Source of the DNA: Asterella californica
Lineage: Eukaryota; Streptophyta; Marchantiopsida; Marchantiales; Aytoniaceae
DNA: 64,000 bases
Direction: 5' to 3'
Assembly (NCBI GenBank): GCA_036924285.1
Contig: JAYKYS010000005.1
Location: forward strand, 20,992,001-21,056,000
Shown here: positions 23,901-36,328 of the stretch, piece after piece
How the letters are laid out: each line of letters begins with the position of its first letter
How positions within the stretch are numbered: the first letter of the stretch is position 1
Program-made: the position numbers and the translations under genes
Notes under the pieces: generated by a model
What the model saw: the letters and a program-made list of their open reading frames with translations, nothing else
What the model was told of the DNA's origin: nothing
Database searches by the model: none

Positions 23901-25920
23901 CAGCAAGAGGCTGGAGATATTCAGAGGCCGAGGCTTTGGATGGGAAGCGGAGGGCCACGAGTGCCGCTTCTCTGTCACCGAATTCTTCTGATGAGGACAG
24001 CGGAGACAGCAGTACTGAGCAGGAAACTAGTACTCTGGAGAGTGCACCGTCGGAGGAGCAATCCGGCCAGAAACTGTCGTTAGTTCTTTCCCCTACATCA
24101 CCTCAATGCTCATTACCACCACCAGGACCTGGTAGCTGTAGTAGTAACCCACAACAAGAGAGCATCAGCGGCCCGGACGGTCATGTGGCCCCTCCATGTA
24201 CAGCCCGATGTACCAAAGGAATTCTCAAGACATCACCGAAATGCAAGGAGTGCGTGGAGCTGCGGTTCCAGGCCAGAACTGCCTCGGACTTCGTTGCAAG
24301 TCAAATGAAGACGTTCGGGGAAGTCGCTGGACGTCTCACTAGAGAGATACAGGACTTGCGATCGATTCTCGAAACTCAGGTCTCGAGTTCCTACGACAGA
24401 TTGCAAGAAGAGGACGCCATGCACGATAAGGTATAATACTAGCAGCTTGTCTGCATATTCGAACTTGAGTAGAATCACATGAGACCACCCATCATCTGTA
24501 CGTACACCACGTTGAGTCAGAAGTTCTCGGAGTGGATGCCATGGAGGCACATTCAGGTAGCTGGCATCCAGGCCATGAGTCTCATCTACTGAGAAGAATC
24601 GGTTCTTTCGCTGCTGCATTCAGCTCCAACGTGATATCGTTTTGGCAGATTCCTTTCGTGGGCCCAATTTCTAATCTATGTTCCCATACTGGTGCTTTCG
24701 TTGCCGGCAGGATAAAGCCATTTCCAGGTCCAGAGATACTGAGCGATCTGCAGAGAAGAACCTGACCCTGCTGCTTCGGGACTGTAAGCGCTTCTGCAAA
24801 TTGACTGTAAGTTCACACTTCATTAGTGCTGTGCACGTCATGTACAGTATACACAGAATAACATAACTATTATCTTTTTAGCCTCTGTGGTGCATTTTCC
24901 CATTGGTTGGCCCCTTGGTTACAAACATTCGCTAAGACGATGCTTTAAGTTAGACAGGTGGCCATGTTTGCTACAAGTTCCCATTATCTGTCCTGAGGCT
25001 TTCGCTGAAAAAGTTAAAAGTTTCCGCCCTTCACCCTTTCATTCTTCGTGCTGAGTTCTGGATTCACGGGTAACCTTGACTGTAACTAGGTAGTTCCTTC
25101 ATTGCGCTGCTATCGAAACAAAACGAAAAATGATCCGGCGCGAATCGTTTGTGTACTCCCGACGATCCTGTCGGGAGCCGCTAGACTCTCCTTCTGATGC
25201 ATCCTCTTAGGAGACTCATCTTAACTTACCTCAATCCGTTCTTTTGTCCTTGCACTTTCCTGGCTGACAAATTCATATCGATGTCGTTAGATCTGGTCTT
25301 AAATATAGGTGAAACTTTTTATTCTCTAGGACGATCGTAGCATGCTGTCAGCTTTCCCCTATAGACGAGTACATTTCGTTCAAAGAACACTCCGAAGCAT
25401 CATCTTAGAAGTTAGTCTAATTTAGTTTTAGCACAGCGTAAAAGAACCTCTTGGTGAAGCTCGCTTTCTGAGAGCAACCTTGTTAACCTCGGGTTTTCCA
25501 GTCTCAAAGGATAGATCGGTGGTACTATGGAAAGTGAAGATTGCTGTTGTAATCTTCACCTCGCCTCGTTAGGTACTTGCTGAGAGAAGCCATTGTACCC
25601 ACCATTCTGACAGGCCGTCTCGTCATCTTTAAGAGCTGTCCTCCCCATCTCATGTCACTCGACGGGTGTCTCCGGGAAACCCCGCATAGGATTCTCCAAG
25701 ATTGATACTTCGTCTTCATGATTAGATGATTGCGTAGCGTGGGAACTGAATTGAATGGACTCATGAATGAGTGAGAGCTGACGATTGGTATGTTCTTTGT
25801 CAGGCAAAGAGGCCGCAACGAAGGATCGTCTTCGCCGATGAAGCTGGCAAGAAGTTGTGCCACGTGAAAACGTTCGAGTCCGCTCCAGCTCTTGCTAGGC
25901 CACTCTGGGATATTCTCTAA
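17901..25920 (+). CDS. Large repeat-containing nuclear-type protein (five exons, 2067 aa)
   Basis: Exons 17901-23204, 23313-23394, 23826-24430, 24711-24806 and 25804-25920 join in frame at GT-AG sites to 2067 codons plus TAA. The N-terminus is highly charged with an SV40-like nuclear signal (KKRKVRKKRR, near residue 118). Residues about 487-1093 form some 15 degenerate repeats, listed separately. The middle is acidic and Ser-rich. Exons 3-4 hold a KCKEC motif followed by a predicted coiled coil (residues about 1934-1990). The last exon encodes RRIVFADEAGKKLCHVKTFE, a short basic/aromatic motif resembling ends of other plant nuclear proteins. I do not recognise the family by name. No enzyme motif is visible, and a scaffold or chromatin-associated role is only inferred. 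Exon 1 alone is 5.3 kb without a stop, which argues strongly for an active gene. Confidence 0.85.
19358..21180 (+). repeat. Array of about 15 degenerate 41-43-residue coding repeats
   Basis: Within the first exon of the 2067-aa gene a unit of roughly 123-129 bp recurs about 15 times. A typical protein unit reads: small acidic start (EGAAAET), ATRSRKKS basic patch, AVEKV- or AAEKVF-like stretch, EVSSSADCDV, then GL- or GLPV-like end. A few units are shortened (e.g. starting EGSAATRSRKS). Each unit places a cluster of Arg/Lys next to Ser/Thr, suitable for nuclear targeting, nucleic-acid contact or phosphorylation. The divergence between units shows the array is not newly expanded. Confidence 0.85.
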
Positions 25921-26897
25921 AAATGGACATGTAGCTCGGAACATCACTTTCGGTGACCGAGTGGCCCGCCCCATCCCAGAGATTGTAGTTAATGATAGAG
26001 GAAGACCAAATTGGTTTTAGACAGTGTCGAGTCCGAGCGAGTAGTTTCAGCTTACAGGAGTGTCAGTCATGGTGTATCGACACCGAGAAACAGTTGTAGT
26101 GTAAATTGAATGATTTGCATAAAATTTGCATAAATATTTGCATTTCGTCGTCCCGGGCATGCTGCACGACGCACGGCTAGGATGACATGCGTTTCTGAAA
26201 TTGAAGTAGAATCCACACTTTCCACTTGGGAACGAACATCAGCCACCTATCCTTACCAGTCTCCGCCAACCGGTTGAGTCTTGCGAGGTAGCAATGGAAT
26301 AGGGCGTCTTAAGCAAGCTAAAGATGGAAGCAACTCACTTGCGGAGGATGATATTGGTCTTAAAATGCGGACAAATTGAAGAAACTTCAAAGCTTGAGAT
26401 GCATAGCATAACCCACGTCATGTAGATTCAATTAGAGGGAGAAGGCAAAAGTCCGACAAAGATGCAAAACGTCATCGAGAGCGTACTTGTCACTGCCAAA
26501 TGAGAGTATGAAGAACAAGCATACGGTGAGCTTAAGGTCACTTTCATTCATGGCCCGAAACTCTCAATCTTGCATCATTTACTGAACATGGTGCACTCTG
26601 GACATTAGCAGATTATTACGCACGTAACGAAACAAATGATAATATTGTCTATGGAAAACTTGTCAGATAATCTCGACGGAAACTCGTTAAGAAAAGCCTC
26701 GTCGCTGCGTTACTTTCCACGGTTTGTTCAAATTTGCTCGGAAATATAACACTCCGATCGTCAAGAAATGATGTCAATACTGGAAATATCCACAACTAAA
26801 CAAAAAGTTCTCCTCAAAGTAACATGAAGCAAACGTTCGAAGCAGCATACGATTACGTTGTAATACGTTGTAATAGTAATACGTTGTAAGCGTAAAT

Positions 26898-26919
26898 TTA
26901 TATATATATATATATATAT
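26898..26919. repeat. (TA)n microsatellite
   Basis: About ten TA dinucleotides follow directly after the short TACGTTGTAA tandem copies. Simple repeat; no function proposed. Confidence 0.9.
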
Positions 26920-27167
26920 TTTAAAGATGAAGTATCTTTTATTGCACTTGGTAGATGAGTACAGGCCTCAACGACAGAATTAAATTAAATGATAGATGAT
27001 AGACATAGTTTTTGAATCAGTGTCGTGAGATCACACATATACTCGAAGACATAGACAAGTTTAAAGATACAACTTTTTTTGTAGTGCAGCAAAGGTTCTA
27101 CTACCCTGACCCTGAGGTAGAAGCCCGAAGAAATAGACAAGTCTACTAAAATCTATTCATCAGCTTT

Positions 27168-27330
27168 ACAAGTTATGATTCATCTCAAAAGAAACTATAG
27201 TGTATTGATTGAGAAAAGTCAAAATAAAAACTCCGGGGTTTCTTCGAGCGATAGGGAATCTTTTTTTAGACTCAAAATACAATAGGAGGAAAAGAAATAT
27301 TCGTTTTCATACTTTTATATACTCAAACTC
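27168..27330 (+). repeat. Dispersed repeat shared with 40.75-40.92 kb, copy 1
   Basis: This segment and 40,748-40,920 align in the same orientation. Both have an opening CAGCTTTACA, then GTTATGATTC and TCTC, then ACTCAAA, ATATTC and TTCATACTTTTAT at matching spacing. By eye the core is about 85-90 % identical. It looks like two copies of an old non-coding element. Confidence 0.65.
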
Positions 27331-29403
27331 GAGGCTTAAAGAAAACTTTTCTTCCTCGTACTCCGTGCAGGTCGGTTTTGGTTCTATTCAACTTGATTTT
27401 TGAATTTAGCTTGAACGGAAAGTGAGACGTGTGTCCCAACTTTTTTAACGCGAGTTCTTGTTTACTGCACGATAGTACTACGTAGAATACATTTCTAGCT
27501 ACGTTGTCTTTCATGCTGTTCCTCCTCCTCCTCCTCTAACTTTTGCCCTTTTACAATCTTACAATTTTTACTTTTCTTCAAAATGTCATCTTGAATGAAC
27601 GTAAGCATATTGCATCTGCTGTGAGTAACGGTCCTTGTACCTTCTAAGCAGAGCGAACTGTGAAGAGCTGCGATTCTCAAGTGGAAGATATAGGTTTCCA
27701 AGTATAATGCCAAAGTAATGCAGGCTGTATAGAACTGGTCTCAGGTGGGATAGCGTGTACTGGTCCCGACCGTTCAAAGTGTAGGTGTCATGGGATTTGT
27801 CTTAAGCAGCGCCAAAGGAGACGATAGTGAAGAAAGGAGAGGATTTGTGATATTGAGTTCCAGGAAGTTCGAGACCAAGATATGGATGGTCTTTCATCTT
27901 CTTTGCATATTATTCTGGGAAGGGTTAGGCTATAAATTATAAGTTGAAAAATTGATATATTTATACTGGTGAAAAGCAGACTCATTAATATCAGAAACAG
28001 TTCAGTCTCTGGTGTTACTTATGGGTTCTCAGTGACTGTAAAGACAACGTGTAATCAAAGCAGTGTGGAATTTAAATTTAACCATTTAAATTTAGTTAAG
28101 TATATTTAGAAAAATTTGACTGTCTAAAATTCCACCTCTTCTATGTTCTCTCAGAATCGAACAAGCAGCAGTATTATCTGTCTGTCTATGTTATTTTCAC
28201 TATCCATTCTTGCACGCAGTTTTCAACCAATCTTTTATGAGAATTTTGTGATTTGTTTGATAGTTTTTCTTGGTAGTTTGTTTGATATTTGTCGTTTTTC
28301 TTCCCTGAGGCAAAAAGGAGCTTTGGATGCATATTTAACTATGCAGTGTGGAGATCTCAGGACATTGGAAATGGAACTGCGGCATCCTTGAGCACCATTT
28401 TTAGTGGAATGCTTGGAGAAGACCTTCTCGTCTTTTCTTTACAAGAGGTTCATTGCTGTTAAGATCGTCTCAGAATCACCGGTCACGTATCCAGAAAATA
28501 TCAGCTCGCATAATGCATAATGTCTGGAAGTAATATGCTTTTGCTTTGTTTGGACGATAACATGGTTGCGACTTTTACTGAAGCCCGAACCTGTGACGAG
28601 AGAGGGGCTGGAAAACAAGATAATGGAACTTCTTAGCGACATTTGCTACTAGCATACTTGCTCAACTTGACCTGCCCCTCTGTCTGAGTATGACATCAGA
28701 TTTGAAGCCTCGAAGAAGGATTGTGGTTGAGGTTAAGGTAAGGCTGCCGGAAGCCATTACTACTTGAGAAACTAAATGTGGAAGGTCCACTCCTGGTTCA
28801 TCTCTTGTTTGTTTGTTTTGTCGAAGCAAAAAGCGAGTTAGGCTCACCACGTCTTTCTTTTTTCTATCATAATATTTTATCGTGAGGTTTTTGCTGCCAA
28901 ATGCAGCATCCCCAGCTACGGACAGATGGGGTTGGCAACGAGCTAATGCTTGTTAGCTCCACTCCTGGTTGTTGAGCAAGAAGTCGGGCTAGACACAAAC
29001 ATTTCTCAAATAGCTGGATTTGATGTGGTTGTGTAATATAATATGATATGCATGCTTCATGAGTTTGACAGTGGAGACAAGCAAAAAGAAACAACAGAAA
29101 GTTATAGAACTCGTCATGTAGATAAGTTCCGGCTGCAAGAGATTCTGGATGTCACGCAACACATAGAATCTCTTGAATGGATTAACTTCAGTTGATAGTA
29201 GGTTGGATTTGTATAAATAATTAAAAATATATTTAGAGTAAACAAAAATAGAAATTTCAAATCTTTTAAAAGATCTTAAATGTTGACCGAAGAAAGTGAT
29301 GGGAGAAAAGAAAAATAACCCTCAAGTATGTGCAAGCCGACTCACTTCAAGAGATACAAGTCCAAGATCCAGTCACTAAATATACATTAATACAATTTAC
29401 ATT

Positions 29404-29446
29404 TAATTTATTACCTAACCAGAAGGAGAGGTTAGGCAATAAATTA
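29404..29446. repeat. Foldback repeat, 17-bp arms
   Basis: TAATTTATTACCTAACC (29404-29420) pairs with GGTTAGGCAATAAATTA (29430-29446) with one mismatch and a 9-nt loop. The arm sequence is shared with the larger foldback at 39,086-39,143. Confidence 0.85.
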
Positions 29447-30937
29447 GTCCCTGCATATTGCAAGTGAATTGCAAAGGTGCCTCAATTTTTTGTTGGTAGT
29501 AGAGTAGATAGTATAAAGTTAAGTATAATGATGATGATGAACGATGAACGACGAGTAGAAATGTTTATTGTTCACATAAAGTCGTAGAGGTGTTGTCATT
29601 CCTTATGCAGATTGATAGGCTTGCGGACAAAAACGGTCATCACCATTTCTCACCATCTCACCATCTCTCTCGACCGAGTGTCTTCAAATCAACCCTGAAT
29701 CATCGGATGTTTTGACTCGAGTAGCTTGAAGGCTAATCATCGGAGACTCACAGTGCTTAAATCATGACTCCATGGCTTAGGTTAGACTACTTGAAAGCGA
29801 GGATATCCTCATAGACGTCTGGAGTTAGTCTGGAGTGCTGGTCGCTCTTGTCGTAGATATTTATTCTTTGATGGCAAAAAATTTGAATCACCAGGAGATT
29901 CACAATAGCTCTTGTCATGAATGTTGGTTCAGTTTTGCTGCTTGAAGCTTGGATTATAATGGATTTCCATTCCTCCGCACATTACGTCATCGTAAACAAA
30001 GATGTCAAAAGATCAAAACTGCATTGTGATCCGTTTATGTCTGCTGGTGTAGTGTTTCAAGGGAAAATAAAAGGAAGTCATTCTTGGAGATGTCGAGCTA
30101 GGACGGTATAATCAAAGCATTGGGAGCTGGTTCATTTCCAAGGAGAAAACAAACTCAATTTCTTCCTTCTTCTTTTTCGCGATCATATGAGACATAATTC
30201 TTTATCATCATGTGGGCTTTGGAAGTCTTTTCAGAACAGGAATATTGTTCAAAAAATAAAATGGATCATGAGTAGAATTAGATCCTTTCTCCAGACCTCG
30301 GAAAAGACTAAAACCAATCGTGATTGAATCAATGTACCTACACCAGCCATTACATCTACCTTGTATAATGTACAAAAGTGTTCGATCTACCCTTGCTAGT
30401 AATATAAATTGCTGCATATCTAGATGGATAAGTATGCAAGAGCTGGACAGTGATACCTCCGATAGCTTGCATTTGAAGAGGTAGATCATGACTAGTACAC
30501 ATAAATATGACTTGGTAGTCTGCTGTGGATCTCTTTCCCATCTTTGCACTATGGAGGTTTAAACGGTGACAGTAGTAGCACCAAGTTGAAGGTTACTTCA
30601 AGTCTTCGACTTAGATACTAAACACACTTGCTGTTTTTGGTACAAGTCTGATTCATTATTTCTCGATGCCTACGTTCCACAACAAACTTGTAAATATCAA
30701 TCCACAAATGTAAACTTTTGAAACTTTTGAAAACTGAATGTTCGTAAGCCTACATACAGTTCAGAGGTAGTATCGTACTCACTGCTCTTCCATCTTGGCT
30801 CGACAAGCACTTTGAACAACTATTTCATTCTGATGCCGAATCTTTGCTTTGTTGTAAATGGCTAGTATAGTGTGTAGGGCTTTGACCTAACAAAATCTCC
30901 TTGGAGGCATTGATGATGCCTTTACACAACTTTCTTC

Positions 30938-31025
30938 TTCCTCAGTCTCCAAAATCAACTTTTCATCCTTCTTCTAAGTCCCTCGAAGTTGAAGATCCTC
31001 AGTCTCCAACCGGCTAGCATTCCGA
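30938..31025 (+). repeat. Dispersed repeat family, copy 2 (left of MULE relic)
   Basis: The segment has the family words CTTCTTCCTCAGTCTCC, CTAAGTCCCTCGAAGTTG and CTCCAACCGGCTAG. It lies about 0.4 kb upstream of the MuDR-type transposase relic. The copy at 36.7 kb is in the opposite orientation, so the two could be ends of one element. Confidence 0.65.
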
Positions 31026-31356
31026 TACTTACTGTAGTAGCGACCAAACCATGTGATGGCTATAGTCAGAGTGGTCACTCGGTTGACATTACTGACACTA
31101 GAAAAATGAATAGTCAGTCGGACCACCATGAAGCAAGGAGCTCATCATATTAGCCAGAGCGCGAAGCGAGTTGCATGAGAGAGCAACTATGGTCACCGGA
31201 GCAGAAGAGTGTTTTGATAGAGATAGCAACAAATACGGCAGTCTTGAACAAATTTGTTTTCTTTACGGAGAGGAAGCTAATTTCAACATCCCGGCGGACA
31301 CACGTGATCATGACAGTGTGTTGGAACCCACTCCGTGGTAGAGATGACGATAGATA

Positions 31357-33999
31357 ATGCTATCGGTGGACAAGAGCGAAGTGTCTTTAGTAGGAAAAAC
31401 GTACGCAAAGTTTCAAGAGCAAGCAGGATTGATAAAACTCGGTGCAAAATTTGATTCGATGGAGGAGTTTCAGTTTGCAATCGATTGCTGGTCTGTTTTT
31501 AATTCTAAAATTAATAAGCATTGGAAGACTCGACAGAAGTATTGGGTGCAAATCTGCATTTATAGCTTTCTCATGAGACAAGATCCCTCCAGCCGAAAAC
31601 ACAATGGTCATTTAGTGCATCAGAGACATGGCAAAGAAAATGCTCAACCAAACTTGGAGCCAAGAAACTTTTATCAGTTCACCTAGAGTCGCCCCTCTCA
31701 GTGTTCAGTTGTACGAGGAACCGGTCTCAATAAGCAGCCTGGAGAAAGGGAAGATCAAGAAGGAGTTGAAGTAGGAGCTCGACCAAATAAAGCTCGTAAA
31801 GTTCTAGAATCGGGAGCGTGTGATCAGAGTGTTCGGCATCAGTCCGCATGTCCTGTTGTGGAGTCTGAATCGTCACTTACTGATATTGAGACTGAAGGAG
31901 ATATTTTGAAATACAAAGGGACTGCGGTGGTGTTGAGAATGCACATCATTGCGAGCGGTGTGTTTGGTGTCAATGACAAAAGAAGTTTGGAAATTTTGAG
32001 ATTATGATATGTAATTTACAACACACTTGTCGTAGAAACTTGCATACATGGAGAGGACCCTGTCAGAATGTTCAACATCTAGCTGTTCTGATGTGTAACA
32101 GAGTAGTTGGTTGATCCGAATGTTCAATGTGGTAAGTTGATGAATGATTTTTGATAGACATTTGAGAAGCGCACCACTTATCAAGCTGCCTTTAGAATAC
32201 GAGAAAAAGTTCACGATTGGTTTCAAGGTTCTTAGACCAGGTCATTTCATGTCATACCTGCTCTCTGTCGTCATATGAGAGAAGTCAACCCAGAGTGCAC
32301 AGTAGATTACAGTATGTGGTCAAGATCTGACATATTTAAGCGCATATTTGTGTCTCCATCTGCATGCCACACTGCCCTACAGTTCTCGCAGAAAGTGATA
32401 ACCCTCGATGCTTGTCACACCAAGAACAGGAAATATCATGCTCAGATATTTACAGCGAGTTGCTCTTATGAGAACAACCAGTAGACAATCTTATGTTTCG
32501 CTGTCACGGCTAGTGAAGATGAAGAAACATGGACTTGGTTTTGTTCACTCATGAGAGAGAATATTGTCGATATAGAGTCTTTTCACACTGTCATTTTTTC
32601 AGATCGCTGCAAAGGGTTGATGAAAGCAGTCCGGCAAGTTTTTACTAATAATATCCATGGTCATTATTCACAACATCTTCGGATGAACGTGAAAATGCGT
32701 TATGATAAGACAGTTGAGAAGGTGTTTTGGAGTTATGTGTACGTACGATAAGAATCGAAGTAAATGCACTCAGTTCCAACATTTTTCATTAGTTTTATAA
32801 TTCTTCTCTGAGTTTTATTATGCAATGCCTGATCATGAGTCTGTTGTCCATGACAGATTCACTCTCCTACTAGATAATCTGCATAGCAGCGGCCATAGTG
32901 GATCTGAAGTGACTGATTATATCTGAAAGATACCTGCTCACTTGTGAACACGGTCGAAGTTTCCACTTCCAGGATATGGGAAGGTGGCATCGAATGTTGC
33001 CGAGAGTGTCAATAGTGCCTTGAAGGTGATTAGGGACTTCGCTCCGTTCTGTGTCGTGTGTGATATGTGGACATATATAATAGAAACTTTTGCCAAAAAG
33101 AAAATGGCTGCACGTACGTATGGAGTGCTTACACCATTGGACAGGATCGCTATGATGAAAATGAAAAGATGTGTGATCAGTTCATTTGTCATCTGTCCAA
33201 TGAAGATACAGCCTTGGTGCAGAAATCAGAGACAAGAGAGCAGTACGTTGTACGTCATGGTAATATTCCCAAGTGTGATTGTCTTGAAATGCAAGAAATA
33301 TTATGACCATGTGCACATTCTATGGTACGGGATGCAGAGCTCTCACGAGATCCAATGCGTAACTTGGATAGTGTCTGGTTGTCTAAGACGTTGAGCAGGA
33401 TCTATGCTCACTCCGTACTTCCACTTGTGACTTCTGATCTAATGTTATCATTCGATTGCGCACCCCCTCCAGTTACAAGAAGAAAAAGTAGGCACCGAGT
33501 AGTGAGAATCCCATCAGACGGCACTCAAGGTAGAGGTGATGGAAGTATCGTAGAAGCAATCACTGAGTTTGAGTTTCCACCCGATGAGGACCAAATGCAT
33601 ATGAGTCACATGCCTCAGAGTGTAAGTGGAGACTCCAGAGCTTTGTCTACAAGTCGAGCTTTCAGATAGCCAAGTCCATCCATCACAACCACATCGACTC
33701 AATCTCAACGGAGGTGTGGTGTTTGTCACATTTTAGGTCATAACAAAAGAACCTGTCCACAACGTGCGGTTTTGGGAGCATTATCATCCACACAGCAGGA
33801 GCCAGATATGGTGTCTGTTCCAAAGACATCAATACCACTGCCATCGAGCAATATTCTTTCAGATGGAGAAATAGATGGGCGTAGTGTTCTCACTGCATCT
33901 GCATCAGAGGACGACCTTGAAAAGGAGTACCACTTTGGAAGCGTGCCGTTAGCTGATGATAATTATTTTGGTCCTTACTCAGGTTTCCACGACTTTTAG
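31357..33999 (+). pseudogene. Degenerate MULE (MuDR-type) transposase
   Basis: Pieces of a plant Mutator transposase appear in order across broken frames. 31357-31686 carries the N-terminal DNA-binding-like part (LGAKFDSMEEFQFAI). LQHTCRRN lies near 32,025. The MULE core at 32275-32751 has VITLDACHTKNRKYHAQIF (first catalytic Asp), EDEETWTWF and FSDRCKGLMKAV (second Asp). The next block is at 33000-33200 (NVAESVNSAL). A SWIM-type metal motif (CDC then PCAH) lies at about 33,270-33,320 and a CCHC knuckle (CGVCHILGHNKRTC) near 33,718. Several stops and shifts separate these parts, for example at 31684, 32226, 32482 and 33304. Such proteins excise and integrate Mutator elements; this copy cannot. 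Smaller relics of similar transposases lie at 36.9 and 45.1-45.6 kb on the other strand. Confidence 0.88.
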
Positions 34000-34158
34000 C
34001 AGCTGCTACATATGTGGAAGTATTATATCTAATTTCATATGACTATCGATTTTACTTGAATTACATAAGAGATATTTGAGACTCATACTGTCAAGAGTTT
34101 TGAAACTTTCTTGTGTAGTTGTAGTGTATTATGCCACTACTGTACTGTGGACCTCTTT

Positions 34159-34215
34159 TCTTCTTCTCCAGTCTCTAAAAGCAATTGTCGATCCTTCTAA
34201 GTCCTTCAACTCAGT
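34159..34215 (+). repeat. Dispersed repeat family, copy 3 (short)
   Basis: This shorter, more diverged copy has CTTCTTCTCCAGTCTC, GTCGATCCTTCTAAGTCC and TTCAACTC. It lies just after the MULE relic in the same orientation as copies 1 and 2. Confidence 0.55.
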
Positions 34216-34842
34216 AGACAATATTTTACTTAGTCGAGCCTAAATTTCTTTCGTTTACATTCATGTGGTTTATGGGAACAAAACGAGAGGAAAGAGAATT
34301 ATTTCCCTAAAGATCTCGTCAGATATTGCAGATTGAGCAGTCTGCACAATGACAGTCATCGGTTCGATCCGCTCTCGTATTTATGCATGTCGATGTGGAG
34401 ATGATGTCTTCCTCGGAGAAGAAGTTTTTGGTCATCGCATGGTTCAACCTCGATGAAGAAACGCTTGTGACTGATGGTCAGTTAGTCTCTCGACGGTTCC
34501 TGTCAAAGATCAGTTTCGTGCCCATCTCATGGATGTATGGCAGACGAGTTCTGCTCAATGTGTCTTAGTATTTTTTGCCAATCGAGTGCACAGTTTTCTT
34601 GTTCCTCGTTAAGACTGCTTTTAGCGGTGAAGGGTGTATTTCCCTCGGATGTTAAGTATAAGTTTTCATTTCAACTGTAGAAGTTAGAATATACGGTGCA
34701 CTTCCATCACAGTGCAATGTGTATGGATTTTTTACGACTATTTCTACATAAATCATGTCTTTAAATTACTCAATGTACATATCGCGAACAATGTTGTCTA
34801 TGATCTATCGATTTTTGTCTCGCACGGTTCTCAGCATGAGGT

Positions 34843-35205
34843 GTGTTTATGCCAATGGCTACCATCAACCTAGTTCCAGAAGCCTATCTGAAACGCTTTG
34901 GTAACACTACGGAAGAGCTCGACGTTGTCCAGGAAGGGGAACGAATAACGAGACAGAACCAACATCTAATTTCTCTAAATCAAAATGGACCAAGAAAAAG
35001 GAGGAACCTTATCACCTTGAAGATGCTAGAACAAGGTATGAGAAGTGGAGGGCTAGAGAGGAGTATGAAGACTATGGGTTGTCGTCTGTGGCTATCATCG
35101 ACGAGGGAGGATCTTCACCTTTGGAACCAACATTGATAGAAGACCTTGTGTGGGAGAAGAGAGTTGACGAAAAGAAATTGTCTTTCCCGTACCCGTAAGT
35201 TGACT
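34843..35205 (+). pseudogene. Unrecognised decayed reading frame, acidic product
   Basis: Two overlapping frames together give a plausible charged protein. The first frame starts at the ATG at 34843 (MFMPMATINLVPEAYLKRFG). A second frame from about 34,950 contains RTRYEKWRAREEYEDYG, then SSVAIIDEGG and LIEDLVWEKRVDEKK, and ends at a TAA near 35,198. A one-base shift near 34,940 would join them. I do not recognise a family. Its position between MULE sequences and a dispersed repeat suggests it may be cargo of, or a second gene in, a transposable element. That is inference only. Confidence 0.35.
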
Positions 35206-35523
35206 ATCAAGGGGAGGAAAGCTTGGAAGAAACGATACACTCATGACATCCTGAAGTACTAGACTAAGTTCATTTAACTGCAACAAACATCAAAAGATGG
35301 AAGTATGAAAGTGCGGAAATGCATGCAGCAGAAGGCACCATTTCAGAAAGCAAGCTTTACTCCACATGGTCCATCGACCGTACAATATTTTAATTTCGAT
35401 AAGTCTCTACTGCGAGATATTCTACATTGCATTTCACCAGCAGTCCAAAGAACTGCATAGAGCTCAAGCCATATCGGCACCTTCAGACACATATCATTGT
35501 CCTTCCAACAACATCTATCGTAG

Positions 35524-36328
35524 TTACATCTCTTTAACTCTGCGAAGTGCCTCCACGAACTCAAACAGATCTTCTTTTTGTACCCTCTGCAGGTCAGCAA
35601 TGACTTGCATGTCTCTTGCAAAACTCTCTACAACTAAATCGATCTCCTTTGCTCGTTCGGTCAGTGATAATGCTTGATTGTGTAGTCGATCAATTTTAGC
35701 AAGGTCCAAGTTACCATCCACTGTAGATTCAGAATTATCAACCGAGGAATAGAATGTACAGGTATCCATCGCAGTAGCTAGATCCCTTAAAGCATCTTCG
35801 AATTCATCCCCGTGCTCATTCTCATGCTCCACATCAAAGATTGTGATCGATAGAATTCTCTTCGCATTTAATCTTATTTTGAAGCGCCACTTCTGTGAAC
35901 AAATTGTGTTCAGTACTCCGTTCTACTTGTCCGGGATAAACATTTCAAATTCCTCAGCTGTCATTCTCAACGGCTTCTCTCCAATACTCCAAACAATGAG
36001 AGTCGGCAATGTTGTTTCCGGACGATCACGGACGTTGTAGTCCGTCAATCCTAAGTGAAATCTAAACTGCCTCCTACTACCTCTCTGACCACATGCGTGC
36101 CAAGTCTTCTGATTCTCAAGATGATTGACTGAAATACAACACCTTCTTTACTGAAGAAGACGAGCTCATAACAGGTTCCATGATTTGCTTAAAACACCCG
36201 GGGAAGTTGAAGACAACATAAGAAACAGATCCCGATTTGTTGTTCTTAATGATCTGTTGAATTGATGTCTCTATCCACATAGAGGGCATGTTATTGATGC
36301 ATTCCTCGAGTTCAGCAAGAGAACACAT
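35524..36328 (-). pseudogene. Unrecognised decayed reading frame with coiled-coil end
   Basis: Read on the minus strand, 36328-36116 gives a 70-codon ORF (MCSLAELEECINNMPSMWIE) that runs into another frame containing NQKTWHACGQRG and then TDYNVRDRPE and PTLIVWSIGEKPLRMTAEEF. A single in-frame TAG near 35,930 interrupts it. The same frame then continues through KWRFKIRLNAKRIL to a 102-residue acidic, heptad-like segment that ends at 35524 (contains LDLAKIDRLHNQALSLTERA). Composition and length make a true former gene likely, but I do not recognise the family. At least one frame change (near 36,125) and one stop argue that it is no longer intact. Confidence 0.45.

Larger units (their letters stand above)
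25921..30937. other. AT-rich intergenic DNA
   Basis: This begins with the 3' region of the 2067-aa gene. No other gene was recognised in 5 kb. It contains a small tandem motif (TACGTTGTAA, three near-copies, 26,852-26,892), a TA microsatellite, a repeat shared with 40.7 kb, a half copy of the TTAGG-type foldback near 27,919-27,943 and a full foldback at 29.4 kb. Scattered ORFs of 60-110 codons have no domains. Confidence 0.5.

Noticed and set aside
31357..33999. The MULE region as a functional transposase gene with introns
   Set aside because: The breaks between conserved blocks are stops and small shifts without convincing GT-AG pairs, so decay is the simpler reading.
34340..34380. Possible tRNA T-arm (GGTTCGATCC)
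   Set aside because: The flanking bases do not form a 5-bp T stem, and no acceptor or anticodon arm can be drawn upstream.
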